NCBI RefSeq assembly: GCF_001678755.1
Contig: NZ_LZDS01000027.1
Coordinates: 162,900 to 226,899 of the forward strand
DNA: 64,000 nt
Direction of reading: 5' to 3'
From: Acinetobacter gandensis
Lineage (GTDB): Bacteria > Pseudomonadota > Gammaproteobacteria > Pseudomonadales > Moraxellaceae
Part shown: piece by piece, positions 50,863-59,874 of the stretch
How positions within the stretch are numbered: the first letter of the stretch is position 1
Layout of the letters: each line of letters opens with the position of its first letter
Notes under the pieces: model-generated
Databases searched by the model: none
Told to the model about the DNA's origin: nothing
What the model saw: only the letters and a program-made list of their open reading frames with translations
Translations under genes and position numbers: made by a program

Positions 50863-53800
50863 TTGAAATTTACAGAAGATAGACTTGAACAGGCCATCAT
50901 TGAGTTATTAGGTTCTGAGGACTACCCACATAGTTGTGGTGAGAACATTGATCGCAAACCTGAAGATGTGCTGATTAAGTCTGATCTTCGTGAGTTTCTG
51001 GCGACACGTTATCAAGCCGAATCAATCACGAATTATGAGATTGATTCGATTATTCATAAGCTTGAATACCTTTCAGCATCTGATCTTTATGACACTAATA
51101 AAGCCATCATGAAATTTATTTCTGATGGCTTTTTATTAAAGCGTGAAGATCACACACAGAAAGATTTATACATTCAGTTGATTGACTATGATGTGATTGG
51201 TAATGACTCCCGAGACAGCAACCTCTATCGTATCGTCAGTCAAATGGAGATACAGGGCTATGAGCTACGTATTCCTGATAGCATTCTCTATATCAATGGG
51301 CTGCCATTGGTGGTGTTTGAGTTTAAGAGCACTATTCGAGAAGATGCCACCTTATTTGATGCCTATAAACAACTAACAACCCGCTATAAGCGTGATATTC
51401 CAGAGCTATTTAAATATAACGCCCTATGCGTTATTAGTGATGGGGTTAACTCTAAGATGGGGTCTTTCTTTGCACCGTACGAGTTCTATTATTCTTGGCG
51501 CAAAGTGACAGGGGAAGAGAAGCTAGAAAAGGATGGTATCAATTCACTATTAACTATGATCAGTGGCTTATTTAATAAAGCACGCTTGGTCGATGTTATT
51601 CGTAATTTCATCTATATCCCAGATACATCGAGTAAAGAAGAGAAGGTCGTTTGTCGTTACCCGCAGTATTATGCTGCAACCAAGCTATATGCCAATATCA
51701 AGCAGCATATGAAATTGATTGATGATCAGGGAAGATTGGTTGATGTAGATAAATTGCGAGATGGTAAGGGTGGTACATACTTTGGTGCTACAGGCTGTGG
51801 TAAGAGCTTTACCATGCTTTTTCTTGCACGCTTATTGATGAAGGATGTCGAATTAGGTAGTCCAACGATTGTCTTAATCACTGACCGAACAGACCTAGAT
51901 GATCAGCTTGCGGGCATTTTTACAAATGCTAAAACTTATGTGGGTGATGAAAACATTATTAGCGTAGAAAGTCGTGCAGATTTACGTGAACAGCTCAAAG
52001 GTCGTAAAAGTGGTGGTGTATTCCTGACAACCATTCACAAGTTTACTGAAGATTTGGAATTGTTGACTGAGCGTGCGAATGTTATTTGTATCTCAGATGA
52101 AGCACATCGTAGCCAAGTGAATCTAGAGCAAAAGATTACTGTCACAGAGGATGGTGTTAAAAAGACCTATGGTTTTGCCAAATATTTGCATGACTCCTTA
52201 CCTAATGCGACCTATGTTGGCTTCACAGGTACACCTATTGATGCCACCCTGGAAGTATTTGGTGCTGTAGTCGATAGCTACACTATGGTGGAATCGGTGT
52301 TTGATGAAATCACGGTGCGGATTGTTTATGAGGGTCGAGCAGCCAAAGTTTTATTAGATGGTCGCCAATTACAAGAGGTAGAAAAATACTACAAAGAAAG
52401 TGCAGAAGCTGGTGCTAATGAATACCAGATTGCAAAAAGCAAAAAGACCATGGCGAGTATGTCTACCATATTAGGTGATCCAGACCGTATAAGAGCCATA
52501 GCGGAAGACTTTGTTGAGCATTATGAAGAACGTGTTAATGAGGGCACGACTCAAAAAGCGAAGGCAATGTTTGTGTGTAGCAGTCGTGAAGCGGCTTATC
52601 AGCTATACAAAGATATCATTGAACTACGTCCCGAATGGAATGAAGTTAGAGCCTGTGAAGAAGGCTCAACCTTATCTGACAGCGAACAGAAAAAAATCTT
52701 GCCAATAGAACGGGTCAAAATGGTTATGACTCGAAATAAAGATGATGAAAAAGACCTGTGGGATAAACTTGGTACTAAGGAATACCGTAAAGAATTAGAT
52801 CGTCAGTTTAAAAATGAAAAATCAAACTTTAAAATCGCAATCGTGGTAGATATGTGGTTAACAGGTTTTGATGTGCCATTTCTTGATACGATCTATATTG
52901 ATAAGCCCTTACAAAAGCACAATTTGATTCAAACAATTTCAAGGGTCAACCGAAAATTTGAAGGCAAAGAAAGTGGCTTAGTAGTAGATTATATTGGTAT
53001 TAAGAAGCAGATGAATCTTGCGCTTTCGCATTACACTGGCAATCAAAAGCAGGACCTAGATGATATTCAGCAGTCCGTTGTTGTTGTGAAAGACCACTTA
53101 GCCTTACTCGATAATTTATATTATCAATTTGATTCTAAGCTTTACTATATTGGTACACCACTAGAACAGCTACAGTGTTTGAATGCCTCTGCTGACTTTG
53201 CTTTAAGAACGAAGAAGTTTGAAAAAACTTTTATGGATTTAACCAAACGTCTTAAGTCTGCTTACGATATTTGTGTAGGGAGCGCAGATTTAACAAAAGC
53301 TCATAAAGACAAGATCCATTACTACCTAGCTATACGTACCATCATTTTTAAAATCACAACAGGTGGTGCACCTGACGTTGAGCAGATGAATCAGAAAGTA
53401 CGTGAATTAGTTAAAAATGCTTTGATTAGTGATGGGGTTGAGGAAATCTTTAAGTTAGGTGATAAATCAGATGGTGAGATAGATATCTTCGATGAAGACT
53501 ATCTTGCTAAGTTAGAAGTCATTAAACAACCTAATACTAAACTACAACTCCTCCAACAGTTGCTCGCTAAAGCGATTGGTCAAATTAAAAAGACCAATAA
53601 AATTAAGGGTATTGATTTCACAAAAAAAATGAATGCACTTGTTGAGAAATATAATGAGCGTGATGAGCAAGATATACTTCAGGCAAAGGTAATTGAAGAT
53701 TTCTCTGATGAGATTATTAAGCTGTATAACGAGCTACGTGAGGAAATGTCTTCATTTGGGAAATTGGGAATAGATTTCGAAGAAAAAGCTTTTTATGACA

Positions 53801-54069
53801 TATTGATATCACTAGCTCATAAATATGATTTCACTTATCCAGAAGATAAATTATTAGAGCTTTCTAAAGAAGTAAAAGCAATTATTGATGATAAGGCAAA
53901 ATATATTGACTGGAACAAGCGAGAAGATATTAAAGCTGGATTACAGTTTGACCTCATGGTGTTACTAGATGAGTGGGGCTATCCACCGATTGATCGACGT
54001 GAAGTTTATAAAGAGATATTTGAGCAAGCTGAAAACTTTAAGAAAAATAGGAATGTAGCACTATTTTAA
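50863..54069 (+). CDS. hsdR: Type I restriction-modification system, restriction subunit HsdR
   Basis: Translocating endonuclease subunit of 1068 residues. The N-terminal PD-(D/E)XK nuclease region contains PLVVFEFKS near 150. Walker A is GATGCGKSFTM near 310, and the SF2 motif II is ISDEAHRS near 412. VGFTGTPID and DMWLTGFDVPFLDT are later helicase motifs, and a helical C-terminal domain follows. It begins with TTG directly after the hsdS stop with no gap, so it depends on translational coupling. The frame is intact, so the system looks functional. Confidence 0.95.
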   Translation: MKFTEDRLEQAIIELLGSEDYPHSCGENIDRKPEDVLIKSDLREFLATRYQAESITNYEIDSIIHKLEYLSASDLYDTNKAIMKFISDGFLLKREDHTQKDLYIQLIDYDVIGNDSRDSNLYRIVSQMEIQGYELRIPDSILYINGLPLVVFEFKSTIREDATLFDAYKQLTTRYKRDIPELFKYNALCVISDGVNSKMGSFFAPYEFYYSWRKVTGEEKLEKDGINSLLTMISGLFNKARLVDVIRNFIYIPDTSSKEEKVVCRYPQYYAATKLYANIKQHMKLIDDQGRLVDVDKLRDGKGGTYFGATGCGKSFTMLFLARLLMKDVELGSPTIVLITDRTDLDDQLAGIFTNAKTYVGDENIISVESRADLREQLKGRKSGGVFLTTIHKFTEDLELLTERANVICISDEAHRSQVNLEQKITVTEDGVKKTYGFAKYLHDSLPNATYVGFTGTPIDATLEVFGAVVDSYTMVESVFDEITVRIVYEGRAAKVLLDGRQLQEVEKYYKESAEAGANEYQIAKSKKTMASMSTILGDPDRIRAIAEDFVEHYEERVNEGTTQKAKAMFVCSSREAAYQLYKDIIELRPEWNEVRACEEGSTLSDSEQKKILPIERVKMVMTRNKDDEKDLWDKLGTKEYRKELDRQFKNEKSNFKIAIVVDMWLTGFDVPFLDTIYIDKPLQKHNLIQTISRVNRKFEGKESGLVVDYIGIKKQMNLALSHYTGNQKQDLDDIQQSVVVVKDHLALLDNLYYQFDSKLYYIGTPLEQLQCLNASADFALRTKKFEKTFMDLTKRLKSAYDICVGSADLTKAHKDKIHYYLAIRTIIFKITTGGAPDVEQMNQKVRELVKNALISDGVEEIFKLGDKSDGEIDIFDEDYLAKLEVIKQPNTKLQLLQQLLAKAIGQIKKTNKIKGIDFTKKMNALVEKYNERDEQDILQAKVIEDFSDEIIKLYNELREEMSSFGKLGIDFEEKAFYDILISLAHKYDFTYPEDKLLELSKEVKAIIDDKAKYIDWNKREDIKAGLQFDLMVLLDEWGYPPIDRREVYKEIFEQAENFKKNRNVALF

Positions 54070-54209
54070 TCATTGATATTGAGTAAGTATTTGACTTTGA
54101 TTGGTTTATTTAATTATCAGCCCAAGGTTGATTGATTGAAATAATTATTTGTTGTTTATGCAACAGAGCTGACCTAAGTGCGGTTAGTAAAATATTTGAG
54201 AGGTGATTT

Positions 54210-56075
54210 ATGGGGTATAGCACGTTATCAATTCGAGAAGTGACTCGACAAATAGAGCAAAACAAAGTTTTTTTACCAGCCTTACAACGTAAGTTTGTAT
54301 GGAAAAAAGAACAAATTGAACGCCTATTTGACTCCATTATGCGTGGTTATCCTATCGGAGCTTTTCTATTTTGGGAACTTGATGCCAAAGTTGCAAAAGA
54401 CTATGTGTTCTATGAGTTTTTAAAAGACTATGATGAACGAACTCCCTACAACCGTCGTAAAGAAGGAGCTTTTAGCCATGAACAAATCATTGGCGTGTTG
54501 GATGGACAACAGCGACTAAGCTCAATGTATATTGGTTTTAATGGATTTCATAAAACTAAAAACAGTTATGCTTGGAAGTCCAACCCAAATGCTTACCCTG
54601 AAAAACGTCTATACCTTGATTTACTGAATTTACCTTATGTCATTGACTCAGGTGAAATAAAACTCAATGAAGCGGAAAACTATCCATTCAGCTTTTTGAC
54701 AGAGAAAGAAAGTCAAAAGTTAGAACGTAAAATTGAGGATCAAATTAAGCCATGTTACTGGTTTAAGGTTGGAGAGTCCTTGTATTGGGATAACGATGAG
54801 GATATTGAAGCGTACTATCAGACATTAGCAGCTCAAATACAAAGCGCACACCAAGGCCAAAAAATGTTTTTGGCAGCATTTGAACAACATCAGACACAAG
54901 TTTTATTGGGTTTAAAAACATTACATGCACGACTTCATGATGCAAATCTGATTAGCTACTTTCAGGTACGTGAAAATGATTTAGAAAATATTCTCAAAAT
55001 TTTTGTGCGTGTGAATAGTGGTGGAACGATACTGAGTAAAACCGATTTATTGTTTTCAACTGTAGTGGCAACTTGGTCAGACGGTCGAGATAAAATTGAA
55101 AAGCTCAATAAAGATATTAATGCAATTGGTCAACGTTTCAAATTTGGTAATGAATTCATTATGCGAGCGTGCTTGTATCTCACAGATTTAGATGTGAAAT
55201 ATAAAGTAAATTCCTTCAAAGCTGAAAATGTAGAAAAAATTAAAAATAGCTGGGAAAACATTCAAAAAGCAATTGATCGAGCTGTGCGTATTTTGGATGA
55301 GTTTGGATATTCAGGCGAACATTTACCTTCTCAAAATGCACTATTGCCAATCGTGTACCATTTATATAAAGGTGGTCAGGTAGATGACATCAGTAAAAAA
55401 CAAATGATTAAATACTTGGTTCACGCCAATGTGAAGCAAATATTTGGTAGCTCTCAGGAGTCTGTTTTACAAGAATTGAGAAGAGCACTACGAGATAAAA
55501 ATGAGCATGGTATTTATGTTTTAAAACAATCTAAATTTGATTTTGAAGTTTTAAAATCAACAAAACTGTCGGGTGGTAAATCTTTACTCGTTACTGATGA
55601 CAATATTGACGATGTTTTATCAAGAGAATATGGTGCAATTACGTTCAATATCTTGGTATTACTGAATCCAGATTTTAGATTGCGTGATGTCAATTTTGCA
55701 CAAGATCATATTCATCCAAAATCTAAGTTCAATAAAACTGAAATGTCTAAAGCAGGAATACCAGTAGAACTACATCAAAAAATGATTGATCTCAAGGATA
55801 GTCTGCCAAATTTACAGTTACTGAATGGTCGCTGGAACTCAGGTAAAAATGATAAGCCTTTAGAAGATTGGTTTGCAGAGCAATCTAAAGCTGACCAAGA
55901 GGCAATTCGATCAACAGGCTTATACCCAAATGATGTTTCCCTAGAATTTACAGAATTTTTAAAATTCCATGAAAAGAGAAAAGCCTTACTGAAAGAGCAA
56001 CTTTATAACGTTCTTGATATTAAACCTATTATGCAAAATATAGTACCAAATGTAGAAGTTGGAGAAGCGGTATGA
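54210..56075 (+). CDS. DUF262/HNH protein, GmrSD-type putative nuclease
   Basis: Defence-associated protein of 621 residues. The N-terminal DUF262 (ParB-like) domain has LPALQRKFVWKKEQIERL, FDSIMRGYPIGAFLFWE and the signature GVLDGQQRLSS near 95. VRVNSGGTILSKTDL follows near 270. The C-terminal HNH-type region has AQDHIHPKSKF near 497 and LLNGRWNSGKND near 540. Relatives cleave modified or foreign DNA (GmrSD, SspE-like). It starts 140 bp after hsdR, so it may be part of the same defence cluster. Confidence 0.88.
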   Translation: MGYSTLSIREVTRQIEQNKVFLPALQRKFVWKKEQIERLFDSIMRGYPIGAFLFWELDAKVAKDYVFYEFLKDYDERTPYNRRKEGAFSHEQIIGVLDGQQRLSSMYIGFNGFHKTKNSYAWKSNPNAYPEKRLYLDLLNLPYVIDSGEIKLNEAENYPFSFLTEKESQKLERKIEDQIKPCYWFKVGESLYWDNDEDIEAYYQTLAAQIQSAHQGQKMFLAAFEQHQTQVLLGLKTLHARLHDANLISYFQVRENDLENILKIFVRVNSGGTILSKTDLLFSTVVATWSDGRDKIEKLNKDINAIGQRFKFGNEFIMRACLYLTDLDVKYKVNSFKAENVEKIKNSWENIQKAIDRAVRILDEFGYSGEHLPSQNALLPIVYHLYKGGQVDDISKKQMIKYLVHANVKQIFGSSQESVLQELRRALRDKNEHGIYVLKQSKFDFEVLKSTKLSGGKSLLVTDDNIDDVLSREYGAITFNILVLLNPDFRLRDVNFAQDHIHPKSKFNKTEMSKAGIPVELHQKMIDLKDSLPNLQLLNGRWNSGKNDKPLEDWFAEQSKADQEAIRSTGLYPNDVSLEFTEFLKFHEKRKALLKEQLYNVLDIKPIMQNIVPNVEVGEAV

Positions 56076-56201
56076 ACAGTGATGTTGGATAATTAGAAAG
56101 AATGAGCCATAGCATGTTTGAGCTAATATAGATGAATCTGGGCGTAGTTTGGAAGAACAGATCAATAATATATTAAATTAAATTGCGATATTGTGAGTTA
56201 C

Positions 56202-56237
56202 AAAAAGCCTGTATAGCTTGGTTATACAGGCTTTTTT
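56202..56237 (+). terminator. Terminator after the DUF262 gene region
   Basis: Fourteen-base-pair stem (AAAAAGCCTGTATA / TATACAGGCTTTTT) with a seven-base loop and T run. The rest of the gap 56076-56345 has no supported gene. Confidence 0.88.
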
Positions 56238-56384
56238 AATGTGAAAAGAATCTAAGTAATCTTTTTATTAATATGCAATATATTCGTTGGTTCTAAAAAA
56301 TCCTCTATAGGTCATTATAGCTATTAATTTGATGAATTAATAAACTGAACCGTACCGGGTTTGTCGGAGACTTTTTTATTTAAG

Positions 56385-57287
56385 TTAGGCCACCTGACCT
56401 AACGGGTTAATCTTATCATAGTACATTGCTTCAAAATCAAAAGGTGATACATAACCTAGTGCACTATGTACACGCTTTTTGTTGAACCAATCTACCCAAT
56501 TTAATGTCGCAAGTTGTACATCCGCTAAACCTTGCCAATCTGCTTTTAAATATTCAATCACCTCTGTTTTGTATAAGCCATTCACCGTTTCAGCCAAAGC
56601 ATTATCGTATGAATCACCTCTCGTACCGACTGATGCTCGTAAATTTGCTGCTTCTAAACGATTGGTATAGCGAATAGAAAGATATTGAACACCTCTATCT
56701 GAATGATGAATCACATTCTTAGGCATACCTCGATCGTGCAATGCTTGCTCCAATGCATCGAGCACCATATCTGTATTCATCCGTGTAGATACTTTCCATC
56801 CAACAATTGCTCGTGAGAACACATCAATAACAAATGCGGTATATACCCAGCCTGAATGAGTTTGAATATAGGTAAAGTCACCCACCCATAGTTGGTTTGG
56901 ATGATCAGCATTAAAATTACGTTTCACTAAATCATCTGCCCGTTTTTGGTCATCTCGGTTACGGGTGGTTTGTTTATTCTTACCACGCCAAACACCTTGT
57001 ATACCTAGCTTTTGCATCAATCGAGCAACTGTACAACGTGCAATAACATAACCCTCACGTTTTAATTTTTGCCAGACTTTACGTACACCATATCGACCTG
57101 AACTTTCCTTCCAAATTCGTTTAATTTGTTCAGCATGATGCTCATCATGTAGATCTCGTTTCGCTCGATGTTCTGGATTGTCAGCGAGATCTAAAGTCCG
57201 GTAATAGGTTGAAGCTGCGATCGGTAAAATCCTACAAATCGCATCAACACCATATCGATCTTTATTGTTATGGATAAAATCCACCAT
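56385..57287 (-). CDS. IS3-family transposase OrfB (DDE catalytic part)
   Basis: Integrase-core transposase of 300 residues. The N-terminal HTH_21 region (YGVRKVWQKLKREG) is followed by DDE residues in WVGDFTYIQT, HHSDRGVQY and NALAETVNGLYKTE. Its ATG overlaps the orfA stop by one base (TAATG). It is normally made as an OrfAB fusion through a -1 frameshift, for which a slippery T TTT TTC lies at the complement of 57320-57326. Confidence 0.95.
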   Translation of the reverse strand: MVDFIHNNKDRYGVDAICRILPIAASTYYRTLDLADNPEHRAKRDLHDEHHAEQIKRIWKESSGRYGVRKVWQKLKREGYVIARCTVARLMQKLGIQGVWRGKNKQTTRNRDDQKRADDLVKRNFNADHPNQLWVGDFTYIQTHSGWVYTAFVIDVFSRAIVGWKVSTRMNTDMVLDALEQALHDRGMPKNVIHHSDRGVQYLSIRYTNRLEAANLRASVGTRGDSYDNALAETVNGLYKTEVIEYLKADWQGLADVQLATLNWVDWFNKKRVHSALGYVSPFDFEAMYYDKINPLGQVA

Positions 57288-57604
57288 TATTTGTATGGGC
57301 GGTCGAGCTCCGCCTGGGCGAAAAAAGCGGCTGCTTTACGTAGAATTTCATTGGCACGCTTTAATTCTTTAATTTCACGTTCCATTTGCTTCATTTTTTC
57401 TTGATCAGATATCTGTTGTACTTTAATAGGATTTTGCTGATCTAAATGCTTTTGATGCCAGGCACGAAGTGTTTCAGGAGTACAACCGATCTTAGGCGCA
57501 ATTGCTGTGATTGCAGCCCAAGTAGAAGGATAATCTTTTTCAGATTCAATCAATAATTGAACCGCTCTTTCTCTGATTTCAGGGGTATATTTTAATTTTG
57601 TCAT
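57287..57604 (-). CDS. IS3-family transposase OrfA (DNA-binding part)
   Basis: Protein of 105 residues with a helix-turn-helix (about 10-55, TPETLRAWHQKH) and a C-terminal leucine-zipper coil (MKQMEREIKELKRANEILRK). It binds the terminal repeats. The slippery sequence just before its end, in codons GCT TTT TTC, allows a shift into the orfB frame, which stays open from there to the orfB ATG. Confidence 0.94.
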   Translation of the reverse strand: MTKLKYTPEIRERAVQLLIESEKDYPSTWAAITAIAPKIGCTPETLRAWHQKHLDQQNPIKVQQISDQEKMKQMEREIKELKRANEILRKAAAFFAQAELDRPYK

Positions 57605-57883
57605 CGGGATAGTCTCTCAGAATATTGACTCTCCGACAAACCCGGTACGGTTCAAACAGCAAAAATAGCTAAGTATCAATAAATTATTAGAAGAATGCTA
57701 TTTTTTAGATTTTTAAGTAATTGATTATTAATACTAATGATAAAAACAATAGACTTTTTTCTGTGAATTCGCATCAAATAGATCATGAAAAAAAAATCTC
57801 TGAAATAATGGATTTATAGATTAACTCATTGATGCTTCAGTCAGTTGATCTATCTTTTAAAGACACAATTTAGAGATTTAAAT

Positions 57884-58570
57884 ATGAATTTTTTTTTAGA
57901 AAGAAGCAGTTATAACCAGTATAGAACTGTACTAGACGAAGATGATTCCATCTTTTTCTCTTTTAATAGTGAGAACGGTTCAAGGATCGTATGTAAGTCA
58001 GCTGAGGAGTTCAAAGCAAATCTTTTAGATCAGGATGATGGAGTATATGTAGTGCGAAAAAAAAGCAATATATACTTTGATTTACCGGATTATGACTGTG
58101 AAGGATGTACAGCTTTACCGTTATGTCAAAAGAACGATATCAGTCGAATTACAGGATTTATTATTTCAGGATTGGCGAAAAAATGGAATCAATTAACTGA
58201 ACCAAGGTATGAACTCCGAAAGCATATTGAATTCAAAGTGGGAGATGGCTATATACTTACAGCAAATATGTTCATGGAACATAAGACTATTGCCTTTACT
58301 ACAGATTCTGGATTTGTTTTTAGGGTTCTCGCAAGTAAGCAACATCCAGTGATTTATGTTAGTAACAATGATTTTGGGTTTCATTTACTTTCAAAGCAAC
58401 TTGATAAAAACATTCATAAAGTCATGATTGGCTTCAATGAACCTAAGGAAAATAAACATTTATTTGTATCCATTAACGAAATATGCTGCAAGTATACATC
58501 TGAGCAAACTTATCAATATATTCTTGATCAATTAACGCTTTTAAACGCTAAAATGGATGAAAATAAATGA
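57884..58570 (+). CDS. Hypothetical protein (228 residues), coupled to the RepA-like ATPase
   Basis: Unrecognised soluble protein. A cysteine cluster DYDCEGCTALPLCQK near residue 67 could bind metal. A beta-rich stretch follows (ILTANMFMEHKTIAFTTDSG). The stop overlaps the ATG of the next gene (ATGA), so the pair is translated together. It starts 230 bp after the IS3 element, and a TTG 13 codons upstream is an alternative start. It may be a partner of the ATPase in the element's replication; this is inferred only from the coupling. Confidence 0.7.
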   Translation: MNFFLERSSYNQYRTVLDEDDSIFFSFNSENGSRIVCKSAEEFKANLLDQDDGVYVVRKKSNIYFDLPDYDCEGCTALPLCQKNDISRITGFIISGLAKKWNQLTEPRYELRKHIEFKVGDGYILTANMFMEHKTIAFTTDSGFVFRVLASKQHPVIYVSNNDFGFHLLSKQLDKNIHKVMIGFNEPKENKHLFVSINEICCKYTSEQTYQYILDQLTLLNAKMDENK

Positions 58571-59616
58571 ATCGACAACAAGTTAATTCTCAAAAATCCA
58601 CTTTAGTATCTTTGGCAGCTATTTCTTTATCTTCTGTTGAAGCTAAAGCCACAGAATGGCTTTGGAAAAACTGGCTACCTTTAGGCAAATTAGTGTTATT
58701 TGCTGGAGAAGGAGGAACAGGTAAAACTAATATTGCGATGTCGATTGCATCCACAATATCCACTGGAGGCAGTTTTCCTGATGGGGCGAAATGTGAAGTA
58801 CCAGGGAAAGTCTTAATTTACTCATCCGAAGATTCAGTACATGACAGTATTAAGCCGAGAATCATGTCTTATAACGGTGATGACTCGAATATCATGGTTA
58901 TGCAAGGTTGTTATGACCAACATGGAAGAATCAAGCCTTTTAATTTAGACGAAATTGACAAATTATATCGATATGCTGAAGCTAATCCTGACTTACGATT
59001 AATAATCTTCGATCCGATTGTAAGCTTGTTAAAAAAAGACATGAATCAGGCAAACTACGTGCGACAAACCTTAGAGCCATTATTGATGTTTGCAGAAAAA
59101 TTTAATTGCACGATTCTTTGTATAACCCATCTGAGTAAAGCAAAACGTGATATCTCACTTTTAGATAGAATCATTGGATCACAAGCTTTTACGGCATTAG
59201 CACGTGTGGTTTTAGCAACCACTAAGATTCAATCATCGGGGGAGTGCTATTTTTCTAAACTCAAATCAAATGTTGATGAGCTACAGAATATTAATTTGGC
59301 CTATCAAATAGATACCGTCCTAGTTGGTGATGATATTGAAACATCTACGACAAAATGGGGAGAGCCTATTGAAGGTCATATTGATGACTTTTTAATTGAA
59401 AAAGGTGGACTAACACGACTAACACAGCGGGAGAAAGCAGAACAAATCATATTAGAAAAACTGACATTACAGAGTCCAATTTCTTCGAAAGAAATGGAAG
59501 CTTGGTATCTTGCTCAAGGTATTTCTAAAAGTACTGCTGAAAGAGTGGCTGCTGGAACAGATATGATAAAAAGGGAAAAATGTGGTGATATATGGTATTG
59601 GTCTCTAAAGGAATAA
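58567..59616 (+). CDS. RepA-like hexameric AAA ATPase/helicase
   Basis: RecA-fold ATPase (AAA_25/RepA type) of 349 residues. Walker A is GEGGTGKTN near 46-54, Walker B LRLIIFDPIVSLL near 145, and the sensor region TILCITHLSKAKRD. The C-terminal part has a winged-helix-like segment (SSKEMEAWYLAQGISKSTAERV). Relatives are replicative helicases of plasmids and phage satellites or transcriptional coregulators. In an island with iterons and a relaxase, a replication role is plausible. It overlaps the preceding gene by four bases. Confidence 0.85.
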   Translation: MNRQQVNSQKSTLVSLAAISLSSVEAKATEWLWKNWLPLGKLVLFAGEGGTGKTNIAMSIASTISTGGSFPDGAKCEVPGKVLIYSSEDSVHDSIKPRIMSYNGDDSNIMVMQGCYDQHGRIKPFNLDEIDKLYRYAEANPDLRLIIFDPIVSLLKKDMNQANYVRQTLEPLLMFAEKFNCTILCITHLSKAKRDISLLDRIIGSQAFTALARVVLATTKIQSSGECYFSKLKSNVDELQNINLAYQIDTVLVGDDIETSTTKWGEPIEGHIDDFLIEKGGLTRLTQREKAEQIILEKLTLQSPISSKEMEAWYLAQGISKSTAERVAAGTDMIKREKCGDIWYWSLKE

Positions 59617-59620
59617 AATC

Positions 59621-59660
59621 TGAGTGACATGAGTGACATGAGTGACATGAGTGACATGAG
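59621..59660. repeat. 9-bp tandem repeat, about 4.4 copies
   Basis: Unit TGAGTGACA repeated four times plus TGAG, starting four bases after the ATPase gene stop. It contains stops in frame, so it is non-coding. It could be a protein-binding array or a slippage product. Confidence 0.85.
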
Positions 59661-59760
59661 TTAAAATTAAAAAAATGTATTGGCATCATCCGGAATTATT
59701 GAAATACATAGTTCCCCCTTTATTATAAAAATATTATTTTTAATATCTAATCTTGTAAGT

Positions 59761-59796
59761 TCAACTTTCTCAACTTTCTCAACTTTCTCAACTCTG
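59761..59796. repeat. Second 9-bp tandem repeat, about 4 copies
   Basis: Unit TCAACTTTC three times plus an imperfect fourth copy, 100 bp after the first array and about 80 bp before the nuclease-helicase gene. The equal unit length of the two arrays, with different sequence, is notable. Confidence 0.85.
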
Positions 59797-59874
59797 CTTA
59801 TTTAACTCAATATTAAGCGTTAAAAATCATCTATAATTTATACATATAAGTACAATTTCATAGGGTCTTAGGTT

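Larger units (their letters stand above)
56346..57654 (-). mobile_element. Complete IS3-family insertion sequence (1309 bp)
   Basis: Perfect 25-bp terminal inverted repeats lie at 56346-56370 and 57630-57654, beginning TGAACCGTACCGGG. A 3-bp target duplication AAC flanks both ends (56343-56345 and 57655-57657). It contains orfA and orfB in the minus orientation. The end sequence and orfA type fit the IS3 family, perhaps the IS51 group. It appears intact and recent, since repeats and target duplication are perfect. Confidence 0.95.

Noticed and set aside
59621..59796. CRISPR or coding repeat
   Set aside because: Units are 9 bp without spacers and contain stop codons in frame.
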